64,000 bases of DNA from Antitrichia curtipendula. Lineage: Eukaryota > Streptophyta > Bryopsida > Hypnales > Leucodontaceae. Shown piece after piece: positions 47,831 to 58,633 of the stretch. Where the stretch lies: the NCBI GenBank assembly GCA_951230915.1, contig OX579637.1, positions 4,526,001 through 4,590,000 on the forward strand. Reading direction: 5' to 3'. A program made the position numbers and the translations under genes. The notes below the pieces were generated by a model. The model ran no database searches and was not told the DNA's origin. It worked only from the letters and a program-made list of their open reading frames with translations. Every line of letters starts with the position of its first letter. The stretch's first letter is position 1.

Positions 47831-50497
47831 AATTGTCCAATACCACTATCCCTAGAGTAATGGAGGACCGCTCTATTGTCGGGTACGCTAGCATGGTCTT
47901 CACACGAGCAGCAGCTGCTAAGAGCTTGTCTGCATCAGCCCAATTACTGCCAATCATTGTCTGTGGCTCAAGCACAGCTTTCATGGAGTTCACCAATGCT
48001 GAGGCGTCGTCCTCACACATGGTAGCAGCCAATTTGAAAATTGTAGCAGCACTAAATTATTGTGTCTAAGAGATCATGGATGCCGTGAACAAAGGAATTT
48101 GACAAACGGTGGTGGCTGCGTCAAAGAGAACACCTGTACGTTGTCCCTCATTATGTAGAATCCGGGCAGCTCGTCAACCGCTTGAATTCCATTGTGGTAG
48201 GATCATGGACGAGGTAGTCACCATATCCTCTAGTGCAAAGGACTCTGGCAGTCTAGCTTGGCGGTTGGCTTCACCCCTCTGTGGATCCAACCCCGAACTT
48301 GCTCCTTGTAGCAGGTCTTGCTCCTAATCAAGGCATAGGCATCTATGGGCGTGCCTTGAGCATCTGCTAGACCACGCAACATATGTTCACTTCCCTCCAC
48401 GTAAAATGAAGTGGCCCCTAAAGTGGTGGTTGAACTCATGGCTATCATTTTAGCTTCCAGCTCGGTAAAGTGTGCCTTCCGTGACTTTCCTCCTTCTGTA
48501 GACTTGGCCTCTTTGGTATCACTTCTCTTTGCCTTCTTTGTATTATTGGGCTTCAATTCAGAGTGAACCTTCCAACAACTGGTCTCCTCGTGGCCCTTGA
48601 TTCCACAACCAGAGCAAAATGCTCCGGACTTGGCAGCTTCCTTAGTGGATTTCTTCTTACAATCCCGCCCTCTGTGGCCAACACCCCCACAATTGAAGCA
48701 TACCATGTCGATGTCTCCGGTATTAGCTGGAATACTAGCCTTAGCCATCTTGGTTTTCTCTTACGGTTTCTCCTCCTTACGCAAGAACCCTATGGCCGCC
48801 TTTTCCTCTAAAAGGTTGATCTCAATCCTTTTGGAGGTCTCAAAAATGTACCTCAAGGTTGGTGGAACACCTAACCTCAAGGCCTCACCTCGAACAAGAT
48901 TTTTTAGCTCTTTGTCCAAGATGTTGTACCAGTGTTGAACAGCCTGTTGCTCCGTCACTCCTTGGGTGGCAGATATCAACCGCCTGAGCCTTGAGTGCGC
49001 CTCTCGCAATGACTCATCACTGCCACGTGCAAATGTGCGGAGTGATTTCATCTTGTCGGCACTCTGCCCGTAGTAATCCCGCTGCAGCCGCAAAAAGAGT
49101 TGAGCCGTAGGATTGAAGGGGGGTGGATCAGCCACTAGCACTGGGCTCGTGGTCACGGTGGCCTCTTGACCTTCCATGCTTGCGCCCCCTTCCTCTATCT
49201 TTCCTTTGCTAGCAAGTGCTATAGCAATGGATCCTCCTCCCCAAACGTCTGCATAGTTTAGAGCATAGTAATTCCGCCAAGCCAAGATCTTCGTGGAATG
49301 AGCAAGCTCAAATTCCCCGTAATTTGCCAATGGTGCTTCCTTAAGGCACCCAAACAACGCCCTTCACACCATATATGGGTTGAAGTTGGCATTTTGTGAC
49401 TTTTGGAGTTCACACCACATGGTGAACTCCCTACGGAAGTCATCCACTTCCATGGTGCCATTGGTACTAGAAAACCGCCTAACCCCCCGATCCACACCTC
49501 CATATGGTGTAGACATTTTGTCCTAAGCAAAGATAGATTTGTTTTGAACAAACCTCACCCCGTGGTCAACTATGGTGGCTAGTAATTCTCCTCTCTTACC
49601 ATGCTCAATATCTTCCACTCAATCTGCTTGCTCTTCGCTTGAGTCTTGGACTAACTCACTTTGATTCTCCCCACCCAAGAAATGTCTCTGACTTTGAGGT
49701 TGCATTGGCTTGACACTGCTAACTAATTCTGAAACGGTGTCACTAGCAAAGGGAGTACTACTCCTAGTGTAACCCGGTCTCCTAAGTGGATCCAATTTCA
49801 CCTACAAGTCAACTTACACATAAAGTTGTCATGCTTCATGAGTGCCTTCTACAGCCTCGTAGTAAATCGTGGGTGATATCTCCGTGTCAAGGAAACGTAG
49901 AATCAAAGAATCCCACAAACTCGATGCCCTTTCCAACCACCAGCCTTGTTCCCACTGCCACGTGGTGTGAAACAAATATTCTCCTGCTCAAAATTCGGTA
50001 AAGATCAACGAGAAGGTTGGCAACTGAATTGCCCATTCAAAAGTATGTCTCACCACTTCTTGGCGTCGTTCCTTGTTCTTCAACACCACCGCCACTTGTG
50101 GAATCACCAAGTTGCCTTCCTCCACTTGTCCCCTTGCTCGGCTCAACAATGCTCCTATCACGGGCACCTCCAATCTCAAGTCTTGAATAAGGCGCACTCC
50201 ACATTGTTGAGTCCAAAACTTGATGGCTTTTGGACCCAACACTTTTGTGTCTGGATGCCTGAACGATTGAACTCCCAAACGGTCAAAGGCCAATGGTAAA
50301 AGAACAAATGGTGAAGCCGCTTCTTGAAGCTGTGATTGTGAAGCTGAATCATTAGAGGACCCTATGTGAAGGGTTTGGAAAGATTCCAACACACCTTGAA
50401 GATCCTCCTCGGTCAAGTCAATTTGCACCTCCCTTGTTGTGGTTTCTCCAACCGGAATCAGTCTAAATGGCTTAGGCACACCCTTGTCCTTGTCCAT
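47831..50497 (-). pseudogene. Gypsy gag with two CCHC zinc knuckles
   Basis: Starts at the ATG at 50,495-50,497 (MDKDKGVPKPFRL). A capsid-like helical region lies near 49,100-48,860 (LFLRLQRDYYGQSADKM, LREAHSRLRRLI, LDKELKNLV). Two zinc knuckles follow: CFNCGGVGHRGRDC near 48,700 and CSGCGIKGHEETSC near 48,615, both CX2CX4HX4C. A basic linker and an ordered downstream region lead to the element B insertion at 47,825. Stops and shifts near 49,987, 49,620, 49,260 and 48,760 break the frame. Knuckles normally bind genomic RNA and the capsid part assembles the particle. Confidence 0.75.
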
Positions 50498-50720
50498 AAT
50501 GATTCATCATAGCACAAGTTAGGCTAACTATCGGAAAGTGTGTGGCAGTGAACCAAGTGTAAGCAACATAAAACAATGGGGATCACCCTAAGTGTCATAC
50601 ATAGTCTTTGGTATTTGGCACAAATTGCCAAACATACCCTAACTATGCTAGGATAATACTAACCTAGGCTTGTCCCTATCGCTAATGCCTTGGGCCCCAA
50701 CTCAATCCTTCAATAAGTAG

Positions 50721-53700
50721 TGTCACTACAAGGAAACCTAATTTCTGTATAGACAGAGTAGAATAGATGGAATAGGTAGAAAATTTTAAGTCTTCTTGTG
50801 TTAAGAAATGTTAGTTGTCTTCCGGAAGAGCTTACGTTTGGAATAAGCCTTCATCCGGAAACTAGTTTCCGATCCGGTTAAGATAGGGTTTCCAGAAATG
50901 AACTGGAACGCCGCCACCTACGGACTAGGAATCCAGCCTATGAGGCTAGGGGACGCGCCTCGGGAATGGAATCCTAATCCTGTTCCAATCCGAGAACTCG
51001 CGGCGCTGTTTCTACTACGTAAGGGCCACCATCGGCCCTTCTCTCTTCACTTTTTGAGTTGCCAAACTCCTCCGCGCGTAGCTAGTTGAAAGAAAGTCTA
51101 GTGAGAGTGCGTTTATGGATAGAGAGAGGTGAGGCCGGATTAGGATTACTTGGTCAGTGCAGCCATGGCGGAAACTAGTGCGCTGCGATCCGTGAAACCG
51201 TCGGTAGTTGCCCGGATGGTGAGTCCATCCATATCAACTGACCCCACCACTTGACAAGAGTTAGAACAGGATCTCAAGCGATTAGGGTGCGTCGGATTGA
51301 TCGAGCGGCCGTGGAATTTGAGAAGGGAGGAATTGATCTAGAAGCTGATCAATGGGACTTTGAACCAGTATGAGCTGACGGTGCAAGGACAGTCCAAGGG
51401 GTGGACGGAGGACTTATGGGCAGAAGTCTATTTGTTCCGGAAGTTCAGAGAAGGGTTTGCTTCTCGGGCGGATAAGTACGCCACCGGGAAGTTCCGGAAC
51501 CCTCCTCATGCGAAGAAAGGGTACACTATCAATGATTGCGTGGATGAGCGCCATAGGCGGGTGTTGAACTTTCTCTTACCCATACTGTACCCGGAAAAAC
51601 CTACCCGGGTCACAGTTACGATGGCCAACACCATTTTCGGAGCGATGGAGGAGAGGGTAGTGCACTGGGGACGTATCATAGCACCGGTGGTATCAAAATT
51701 CGTGGATCACATATCCAAAAGCCGGTACAGCCCAATCAGCCCCTACTTTTTCCATATTTACCATCACGAGGACGTATTGATGTCAGACAAGATGTTGGTG
51801 TACAACACCGGATCGGAGCTGGTCAAGTACGACCTGACGGATGAACTGGAAAAGGATGAGCCGATGCATGAGGAGGAGGATCCAGAAGAAGGAGCTTTGG
51901 AACGGAAGAAGCCCAGGCAGAAGTCAACAAATCCGGGTTCACGGGGGAAGCAACCTGAGACGGAACCGCGGGAACCAAGCTCAGTATCGGAAGAGGAAAA
52001 GCCACCTTTTAGGGAATTCTTCGACATCGAATTCGATTGGATGCACCAAGCCCGGAACTTGCACCACAAGGCCATCCAGTTCATGGAGGAGGTGGCGACA
52101 AAGCTGAACGTGCCACCTGGGGAAATCATCGACGAGATTAGGCGGAGGCCGAATCCGGAAGTCATCCGTCAAAAGAACAAACAAATCCGGGCTTTGGAGA
52201 AAAGCCGTGAGGAGGCGGAAAGCCGGAGGAATTGGGCACAAGGGGAATTCGAGGCAGTTCAGAGAAACAAGAGGGACGCCATGCAGCTGGTCTGGAACCT
52301 CCAAGCCCTGATTGACCAACCAGCGGATGTCGTAAACAAGGCACGACTCTATAACGCCCAATTGGTAGCAAGGGGTCACGTGACCGGATCCAAGGTTGTC
52401 ATGATCCTCATGGATTTTGAGGCCCGGATGCAAAAGGTACTCCAGGAGATGTAGTCCCTGGTAGCACGAGTCAATCCGGACAAGGCGATGGACTTCTCGA
52501 CTTTTCCGGAAGCAAACCTTACTACCAATCCGTATCTCCAGACTCTGCCAAAACCAGTTGTGGGGATTCCGGTCCTGTTTCAACCAGGAGGATTGTAGTC
52601 TCTCCTGAAGCCACATGTGCAGCGGGAGTGGTTGACTTAGAAGACTTACTCTCCGGTCCAGAATTAGGGAGATGGACAAAGCGTTCCGGAGAAGGGCGGA
52701 ACTTCCACGCAGGCTCAGACTCAGACGCCGAAAGAAGGGAAGCAGATTAGGAGTAATCTGCTCAACCGGATTGGAGCTGTGGAGAATCCGGCCAAGATCC
52801 ACTCGAACAACTTTGTCCACATGCAGGAGGAAACTCCAGCAAAGCCATCGTCGCCAAAGCCTGCCGACGAGCCAGTCGACTTGGACTCGCCAATCCGGGA
52901 GATGGAGAGTCTCGAATCCGAGAAGGAGGACTTTGAGACGGAATCCACCATGGAGACGGATGAGGAGGAAGATTCGCCACCGAAGAAGCAGAAGATCCAG
53001 ACTTGAGCGGCCGGAAAGCTCACACTGCTGCCGAAGACCAGGGCAAGGACATCTCTGGCACAGTCGGGGAGTAGCTCGAAGAAGCCAAAGAAAGTAGGAT
53101 TTAGATAGTAAATTTATATTTTAGGGTTTTCGGAACGGATTTTCCGTATGTGGGCCCGTTTCCGGATTTTTGGGGATAACTTTCATTAGCATTCCGGATA
53201 TCTCGGATGCTTCTATAGTTGGTTAGCTTGATTTTAGGTTTTCTTTTTGCCTTTTTGTTTTTGTTTTAAATGATGAGCAGGTCTGTTGCTCATTCATTCC
53301 ATCCTTATACAATTTCAATTTTCATTTCACCTTCCTTACTTTGATCCAAGCCACTTAGTGGACTTTCCATGCTCTAAGTATTGTTTGGAGGACTTGGGCG
53401 GTGTGTTTTGTGTGCTTTATGAGTTGTGAGGAACCGAAAAGGAGGAATCCAGATTCATGTGTTTGGAGTAAGATGGGAGGGTCTAAGACGGAGCTAGGTT
53501 AGACCTGTAGGACTTGTACATTTAGAATCTTTAAACTACTGGAATGGTAATCCGATTGGAGTGGTGAAGGTGAGGTTCCGGAACTAGAAGTGGTTTCATA
53601 CGGAGTTAAGCGGCCGCCAAGGGGAAAACCCCCGCTTACCGAAAGATCTGCCAACTGCAGTTTTAGACCAATTCCTTTTAGACTTTCTTTTGTGTTGAAT

Positions 53701-54179
53701 CCGAATAGTTATGTATTTGTCGTTGTAGTGGAGAGAAGAGACCGGATTCTGTGTGACCTGCTTCCCGGATAGACCATCCGAAAAGTTGTGAGGAGACGGA
53801 AACCTATTTCGTTGCAACATTTAGATCTGTTGAGTGTCTTGGGTTGTTTTGTAGGTGTTAGAGTGTGTGACTAATAAGTGGTGGAGTCCCTGCCCCTTTA
53901 AAGAGCAAAAGCGGACCCCTTGAAGGTAAAACAGGGGTATAACAAACTGATGAGTGGTTGTATCCGGATTCCGAAAGTAGACGGATCCGGATTAGAATCC
54001 GGAAAGAAGTAAGTTCCGGAAGAGGGGAAAGAGGTTTTGGATTCCCTTAGGGTGTTTTAGAGATAATCCAAATAAATCCAAAGCCATAGCAACATAGTAG
54101 AGTCCCTGGAACGATTTTCCGTGTCATCTAACCACAATTGTGTGTTAAAGGTGCTTACCTCTAGATTACGCGTACAACA
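50721..54179 (+). mobile_element. Element B copy 2, AGTAG target duplication
   Basis: 3,459 bp. Begins TGTCACTACAAGG and ends CGTACAACA, with AGTAG on both sides (50,716-50,720 and 54,180-54,184). Similar to copy 1 along its full length except for the nested insert in copy 1, including a conserved non-coding 3' third (about 53,110-54,179). It inserted just upstream of the gypsy gag gene. No terminal repeat pair or polymerase is present. Confidence 0.85.
51165..53108 (+). pseudogene. Element B gag-like protein, copy 2
   Basis: Starts at the ATG at 51,165 (MAETSALRSVKPS) and reads in one frame to a TAG at 53,106-53,108 through about seven in-frame stops, giving about 640 codons. Blocks: NQYELTVQGQSKGWTEDL, SRADKYATGKFRNPP, YPEKPTRVTV, ANTIFGAMEERVVHW, SPISPYFFHIYHHEDV, acidic/basic linker with SRGKQPE, coiled coil, then NKARLYNAQLVARGHVTGS and an acidic C-terminal tail ending KKPKKVGFR. 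The long clean part is 51,360-52,454. Compared with copy 1, stops in one copy face Gln, Arg or Trp codons in the other. A capsid-like role is inferred from position and coiled-coil content only. Confidence 0.65.
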
Positions 54180-54184
54180 AGTAG

Positions 54185-54600
54185 GATGGATGGATGTAGT
54201 CACTCCCCACTCGCATTGTCGAGTCCATCAGTTGGTCAGCTGTCTGGGTACGCAAACAGTCCTCAAGAATCTAGTAGCGATTGGTATCCCACTCTTTCGA
54301 GGTGATTACCAATGTAAGCCCAGAAAACAACCAGTGAGCTGCTACTTTGAGTCCTTCTACGTCACCTTCCTGAGCTTGAGCTAAATCCTCCCGCCACCAA
54401 GTCCACTATAGTCCGCCATGATTCTGCAATCCTTGTTCCGATACGTGATCATGTAGAAATCGAAGTAAAACGGCGGTAAAGTGAGCCTTCTCAAGCAACT
54501 CTTCAAGAGTCACAACATGACATTGTTCTCTTAGATGGGCATAGGGATCATGATGATCACACTAAATAGCCGCCTGTACTCTGGTAGTAACCATAAGTAG
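54185..54600 (-). pseudogene. Unrecognised gene fragment with in-frame stops
   Basis: One minus-strand frame reads about 135 codons with only three stops: CDHHDPYAHLREQ, then EELLEKAHFTAVLLRFLHD, EDLAQAQEGDVEGLKVA, AHWLFSGLTLVITSKEWD, and TADQLMDSTMRVG at the edge of element B copy 2. The composition is that of a real helical protein. No family recognised. It is on the same strand as the lipase and kinase fragments that follow. Confidence 0.4.
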
Positions 54601-55044
54601 GCCCGTGCCTCGGTCACCTCCTAAGTACTACTATTCTAGGTTTAGGTTTTAGGGTTTAGACCCTAAACTAATATCTCCCCCCAAATCCTAAAAGAAACTC
54701 CCTAAGATCACCCAAACACCCCCATAGTCACCCCATGGGTACTCCTAATCCATGGAGTTCAATTTTAAGGTTATTTTAGTGTCTTGGGTTCCTTAAGTGA
54801 GTTTTATAACCCTAATTGAAGTACTGAAATTTTCAATTTGAAGTCAATTTCCCCCTATTTGACAAATTCTATGCATCGCAAATAGCCTTTAATCCATCTT
54901 ACCTTCCCCTAATGCAAACATCAAGATGTCTGAATTTTTCAATTTTTCAATTTTTTTTTTTTTTTTTTTTTTTTGTAAAAACGGGCCTTAAATCCCTTAT
55001 GGAGTAGGCAGCTCGTACCTGGATGACTGGCTGAACCAATCACC
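54601..55044. other. Spacer with telomere-like motif and T run, no gene seen
   Basis: TTTTAGGGTTTAGACCCTAAAC near 54,645 is a telomere-like palindrome, and a run of more than 20 T lies at about 54,952-54,974. No coding sequence was recognised. Confidence 0.5.
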
Positions 55045-55312
55045 AAAATCCAAATGACCGGTGATAGTAGGTCACCGTACCACCTCCGAGAGAATGTCCA
55101 ACAATCTTAATCTGATACGTAGGGTAGTCACTGAGGGCCTTCGTAAGAATGCTCGTAGAGAGCTTGACTATCCACCATGCAGCTGCTACCATTCCACAAT
55201 GAGCATAGCCCAACACCAAAATACTAATAATAACGTCACCTAGGACAGTGTGATGGAAAGGCACCTTTACTGATCTGCATGATTGGAAGTCTGCACGCCC
55301 CTCTGACTTCAC
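55045..55312 (-). pseudogene. Class 3 lipase (alpha/beta hydrolase) exon fragment
   Basis: VPFHHTVLGD, then VLGYAHCGMVAAAWWIVKL and YQIKIVGHSLGGGTV. The GHSLGG box with Ser nucleophile and the preceding GYAHCGM block are characteristic of plant mono-/diacylglycerol lipase-like proteins of the class 3 lipase family. The fragment stops just after the nucleophile elbow and runs into unrelated sequence. The Asp and His of the triad are absent, so it cannot be a complete enzyme. Confidence 0.75.
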
Positions 55313-55555
55313 TACTCACATCCGACTTTCCTTGCAGAGCTTGCTCTCAACTCTTCTGCATGCTGCTAGCTGGAGAATCGTTCAACTCCGATGTTCACCT
55401 TCAAACTCCTACGCAGATCAGAAAGCTCACAATTATGGCGAAGACTCTGTTGCACGGGACCTTGCATGTGACAATCTATGGATGCCATTGGGGTATCAAT
55501 CTATGGATGCCGTCGGTGGTGTAAGGGATACAAGACTTGTATACCAAAAGACGCT

Positions 55556-55990
55556 GATCGCTGTCCGCACAATACTCGATTAGATTTACAAGATTTGGAT
55601 GGTGCATTAGACTCAGCATCAACACTTCGACCAAAAATTCTTGGTTCCTTTGCAACCCGTTACAATCCAGCTGTTTCACGGCCACGGCCTGCCCGGTGTT
55701 CTCTAGATGCCCCTTGTACACTCGGCTGAAGCCCCCTTTGTCTAGTAGGCACTCCGGTCTGAAGTTCTTTGTCGCCGCAGCCAGCTCCCAAAACGTGAAC
55801 ATCTGAGCTGCGATATGTCCCGTGCTCCCTTCGCGCTGATCGCGCGGGGGATCCTTCTTGTTAAAGGAGTTCTTGGACTTCAACGACTTCTCTGCATTAC
55901 CAGAGGGAACCCTTGCAATTTTTGGAGCAACAGCGTTAATAGCTGGTGATCGTCCATCGCGGCTGCTGCTGCTCCTCTTATGGAACCAAC
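55556..55990 (-). pseudogene. Receptor-like cytoplasmic kinase fragment (PBS1/PBL type)
   Basis: An N-terminal Ser/Arg/Lys-rich leader ([14 protein letters not shown]) is followed by [17 protein letters not shown], the glycine loop [21 protein letters not shown] with the ATP-binding Lys, and [20 protein letters not shown], ending at QRLLVY where the hinge begins. This is the first part of a plant RLCK VII-like kinase. The rest of the kinase domain is missing; after LLVY the sequence becomes unrelated. An upstream in-frame TAG removes the likely start. It looks like a captured or truncated gene fragment. Confidence 0.8.
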
Positions 55991-56925
55991 AGTACTAGTG
56001 CATGTCACTCCAACAAGGGAGAAGCAGCATAGAGCTCACTTGTCCACCTCATCTCCCTTGCAAATTTTTTTTCCTTCCAACTCCCCCTCCAAATTCTAGG
56101 TTTTCGCTTAGAGAAATTCTAGGAGAGAGAAAGCCTTTTCCTCCAAAGCCAAGTGACTAGTGAATAGCCAAGTGAATAGTGTTAGGATTCTTTTAGGTGG
56201 CTCATTCTTAATCCATCTTTTTTCTATCCTAATCCCTCAAGCCAAGTGAATAGTGCACTCAACTTCCAAATATGGATTTAGGACCCATTTCCAAGGCTAA
56301 ATCACCCCAAAACCATGGCTATGGTGCTAAAACTTCTAGTTGTCTTGCAATTCCAAAACACGCAAAACATCCAAAATTCAATTTTGAACTACTTTAGGTG
56401 TCAAATTTCACTACGCATACACCCATGAACGCAATGGGATTTTTTTCAAGTAATAAAACATGAGGAAAAGTTTCTAAAGAAACTGGAAAAACCTCACAAT
56501 CAAACTACTATAGTCAAGCCAATGCCATTTTTGAAGAATGGTCGCATGTTTGGATGAAGTGCACGAGGCTAAACCTCTCACTCCATCACGTGGGAGACTC
56601 AACTTGAAAGAGATGAGTCTCCAAAACCTCCACGTGGAGGTCAAGGGATTTGAGGTCCCTAACTGAGATGCTGGGACCCTGTTGACGTCCCGGACGCTCC
56701 AAACCTCCTTTATCACCTCCACGACTCCGCAACCACTATTTGATGCAAAATCCAAGCCCACGCGACTCTCATGACAACTAGTTTATCAAATATAGTTGGT
56801 GCAACTGATGGCTTCTATATCTCTTTCACGATCCAACCAAGCAAACAATACACTCCCATGCCACAAGATTTTTTTAATCAATTTTTTTTCATAGCATTGT
56901 ATTACAAGGAATATGTGACGCGAAT
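55991..56925. other. Intergenic sequence, no gene supported
   Basis: The minus-strand frame at 56,474-56,761 lacks family features. AAGCCAAGTGAATAGTG-type phrases recur near 56,145-56,250. Nothing else was noted. Confidence 0.4.
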
Positions 56926-57425
56926 ATGATGTTTTGGAATGTTTGTGCGGACCAACCTGGAGGTGTACATGATATTGGACAATTTATTGTGTCTTCTATT
57001 GTTGCACAATTAAACATAAGACAAAATTTAGTAAGGCCAATCTTCTACTTGAGTGAAATGAATATTAGGACTTTCTTGATTGGTGGCACTGATTATCCAA
57101 GTCGACCATATTGCTCCGTGATTTCAAATTTGGTAATCTAGCAATGGTAGATCACAACATGTATGTTTATTTTTTTTATTTTTTATTTTTTTATTCAATA
57201 TATTCAAGAATTTTCATTTTTATTGAATTTCTTACTAAAAACATGTAATGTTTTGTGCAGATTTGTTTCCTCTATCAATAGTGGTAGAGTAGTTATTGAA
57301 CAGGCCTTTGAAACTTTAAAAAATTGTTTGATGAATTCTTAAAGGGTTCATTATATTAGTTGAGGCTACTCTTGTTACCTTAGCTTGTTGTCTTCTACAT
57401 AACTATTGCAAATTAAAAAAACAAT
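56926..57425 (+). pseudogene. PIF/Harbinger transposase remnant
   Basis: NVCADQPGGVHDIGQF, then IRTFLIGGTDYPSRPYC (position of the second catalytic Asp, here TD) and, after a gap from about 57,145 to 57,260, RVVIEQAFETLK carrying the conserved Glu, then a leucine/cysteine-rich C-terminal segment in a shifted frame. This is the DDE endonuclease of PIF/Harbinger elements. Stops after the Glu and the missing N-terminal half make it a fragment. Confidence 0.7.
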
Positions 57426-58633
57426 GTGTGCCTGTGCCTTTGGATGTTAGAATTCAGATGATTCTTATGTTAGATTTAGGGTTTGGAAAATGCAACTTCC
57501 TCGTGAAGGTTTAGCTACTAAAATGGAAGGAGAAGCAATGATAAGTATATTATATTCATTATAGGTGGAACGTAATCCATAGTGAAATTTGGCCATATTT
57601 CATTTATTGCCCATTGAATTATAAATTAAACCACTGTGTTAGTAGTGTACATTTGTTTCGGAAATTTTGAATGTTTTTTTTTGGAATTTATTTTATATCT
57701 AGTGAAAATTGAGTTTAGGGTTTTGCAGTTAGTTTCTTTTTGCTTTAGGGAAGGATTTCTATTAATTCTATTTTGTTGATTACAAGATACTTCATGTGCA
57801 CTTCAGTTGTGACAAAATTAAATTAAGCTAAGTTTAAATTATATAAATATTCTTCAAAAAAATTAAATTAATTATAGATACATGATTCAAACAAAACTGA
57901 AACATAATTGAAAAATTATTGACACATTATAGAAATATTATAAAAAAATTATAGAAACACTATAGAAACATTAGTAAAATGAAATAGTGTGAGCGCTTAT
58001 TTATCCACCCTTGGTAAATAATCAAGCACATCCAGGTTCTTTGTTTATGTTTGATTTTTAAATTATTGGGTGCCTAGGCAGGGTTGCTATTCTGTGAGCG
58101 TGAGTGTGTGAGCCTGTAAGTGTGTGAGTGTGTGAGCGTACAGTTTTTGGGGATGAAAGTTGATGAGGTACCTATTACCGTGGATTTAGGACAGATATTT
58201 ATCTTTCACAATTTATAATGAAAAAATATTAATGATCCTTTTCCTAACCTTTTTAAAAAATAATTCAAGTCGTTTTTGTAAAAATTATTTATGGTTTAGG
58301 ATTTAGGGTACTATGTAATTGTGATTATAAAACTAATATAACCTGAAAATCCCTATTGAATTGAAGTGGTTTTAGATATTTACTATTGTTTAGGACAACG
58401 CCTTCCTAATTCAACATGAACTACTGAAATATAGTTCAGGAAATGTAATTTAGGGCTCAATTCAAAATTTTGTATGATTATGAAATTTTAGAACTTCTAA
58501 GCGACATGCAGTTGAACTTGAATCCATTTAGTAGGCATTTGAAGTTAAAATTTACTTATAATTCAGGAACAAAAAACAACAATAATTAAACAATATTAAA
58601 CCCAACAAACATATGATCAATAACAAAAACGAG
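57426..58633. other. AT-rich sequence with a GTGTGA microsatellite
   Basis: A short microsatellite (GTGTGAGTGTGTGAGC-like) lies at about 58,095-58,140. TTTAGGG-like single motifs occur near 57,480, 57,715 and 58,300. No gene was recognised. Confidence 0.5.

Larger units (their letters stand above)
36555..50497 (-). mobile_element. Ty3/gypsy retrotransposon encoding a DNA methyltransferase and a PHD finger
   Basis: The minus-strand domain order is gag with two zinc knuckles, aspartic protease, C5-cytosine DNA methyltransferase, reverse transcriptase, RNase H, integrase, and a C-terminal PHD finger. Reverse transcriptase, RNase H, integrase in this order defines Ty3/gypsy. Ignoring the two large insertions (43,084-47,825 and 41,546-42,846), the coding part is about 7.9 kb. 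Frameshifts and in-frame stops occur in most domains, so this copy is dead. The long terminal repeats were not recognised. The 5' side is disturbed by element B copy 2 about 220 bp upstream of the gag ATG. Confidence 0.85.

Noticed and set aside
36120..50720. Long terminal repeats of the gypsy element
   Set aside because: Sequence left of 36,555 and right of 50,497 was compared by eye and no matching segment was found, so none is annotated.
56474..56761. Minus-strand frame of 95 codons
   Set aside because: No motif, no homologous copy in the window and no supporting context.
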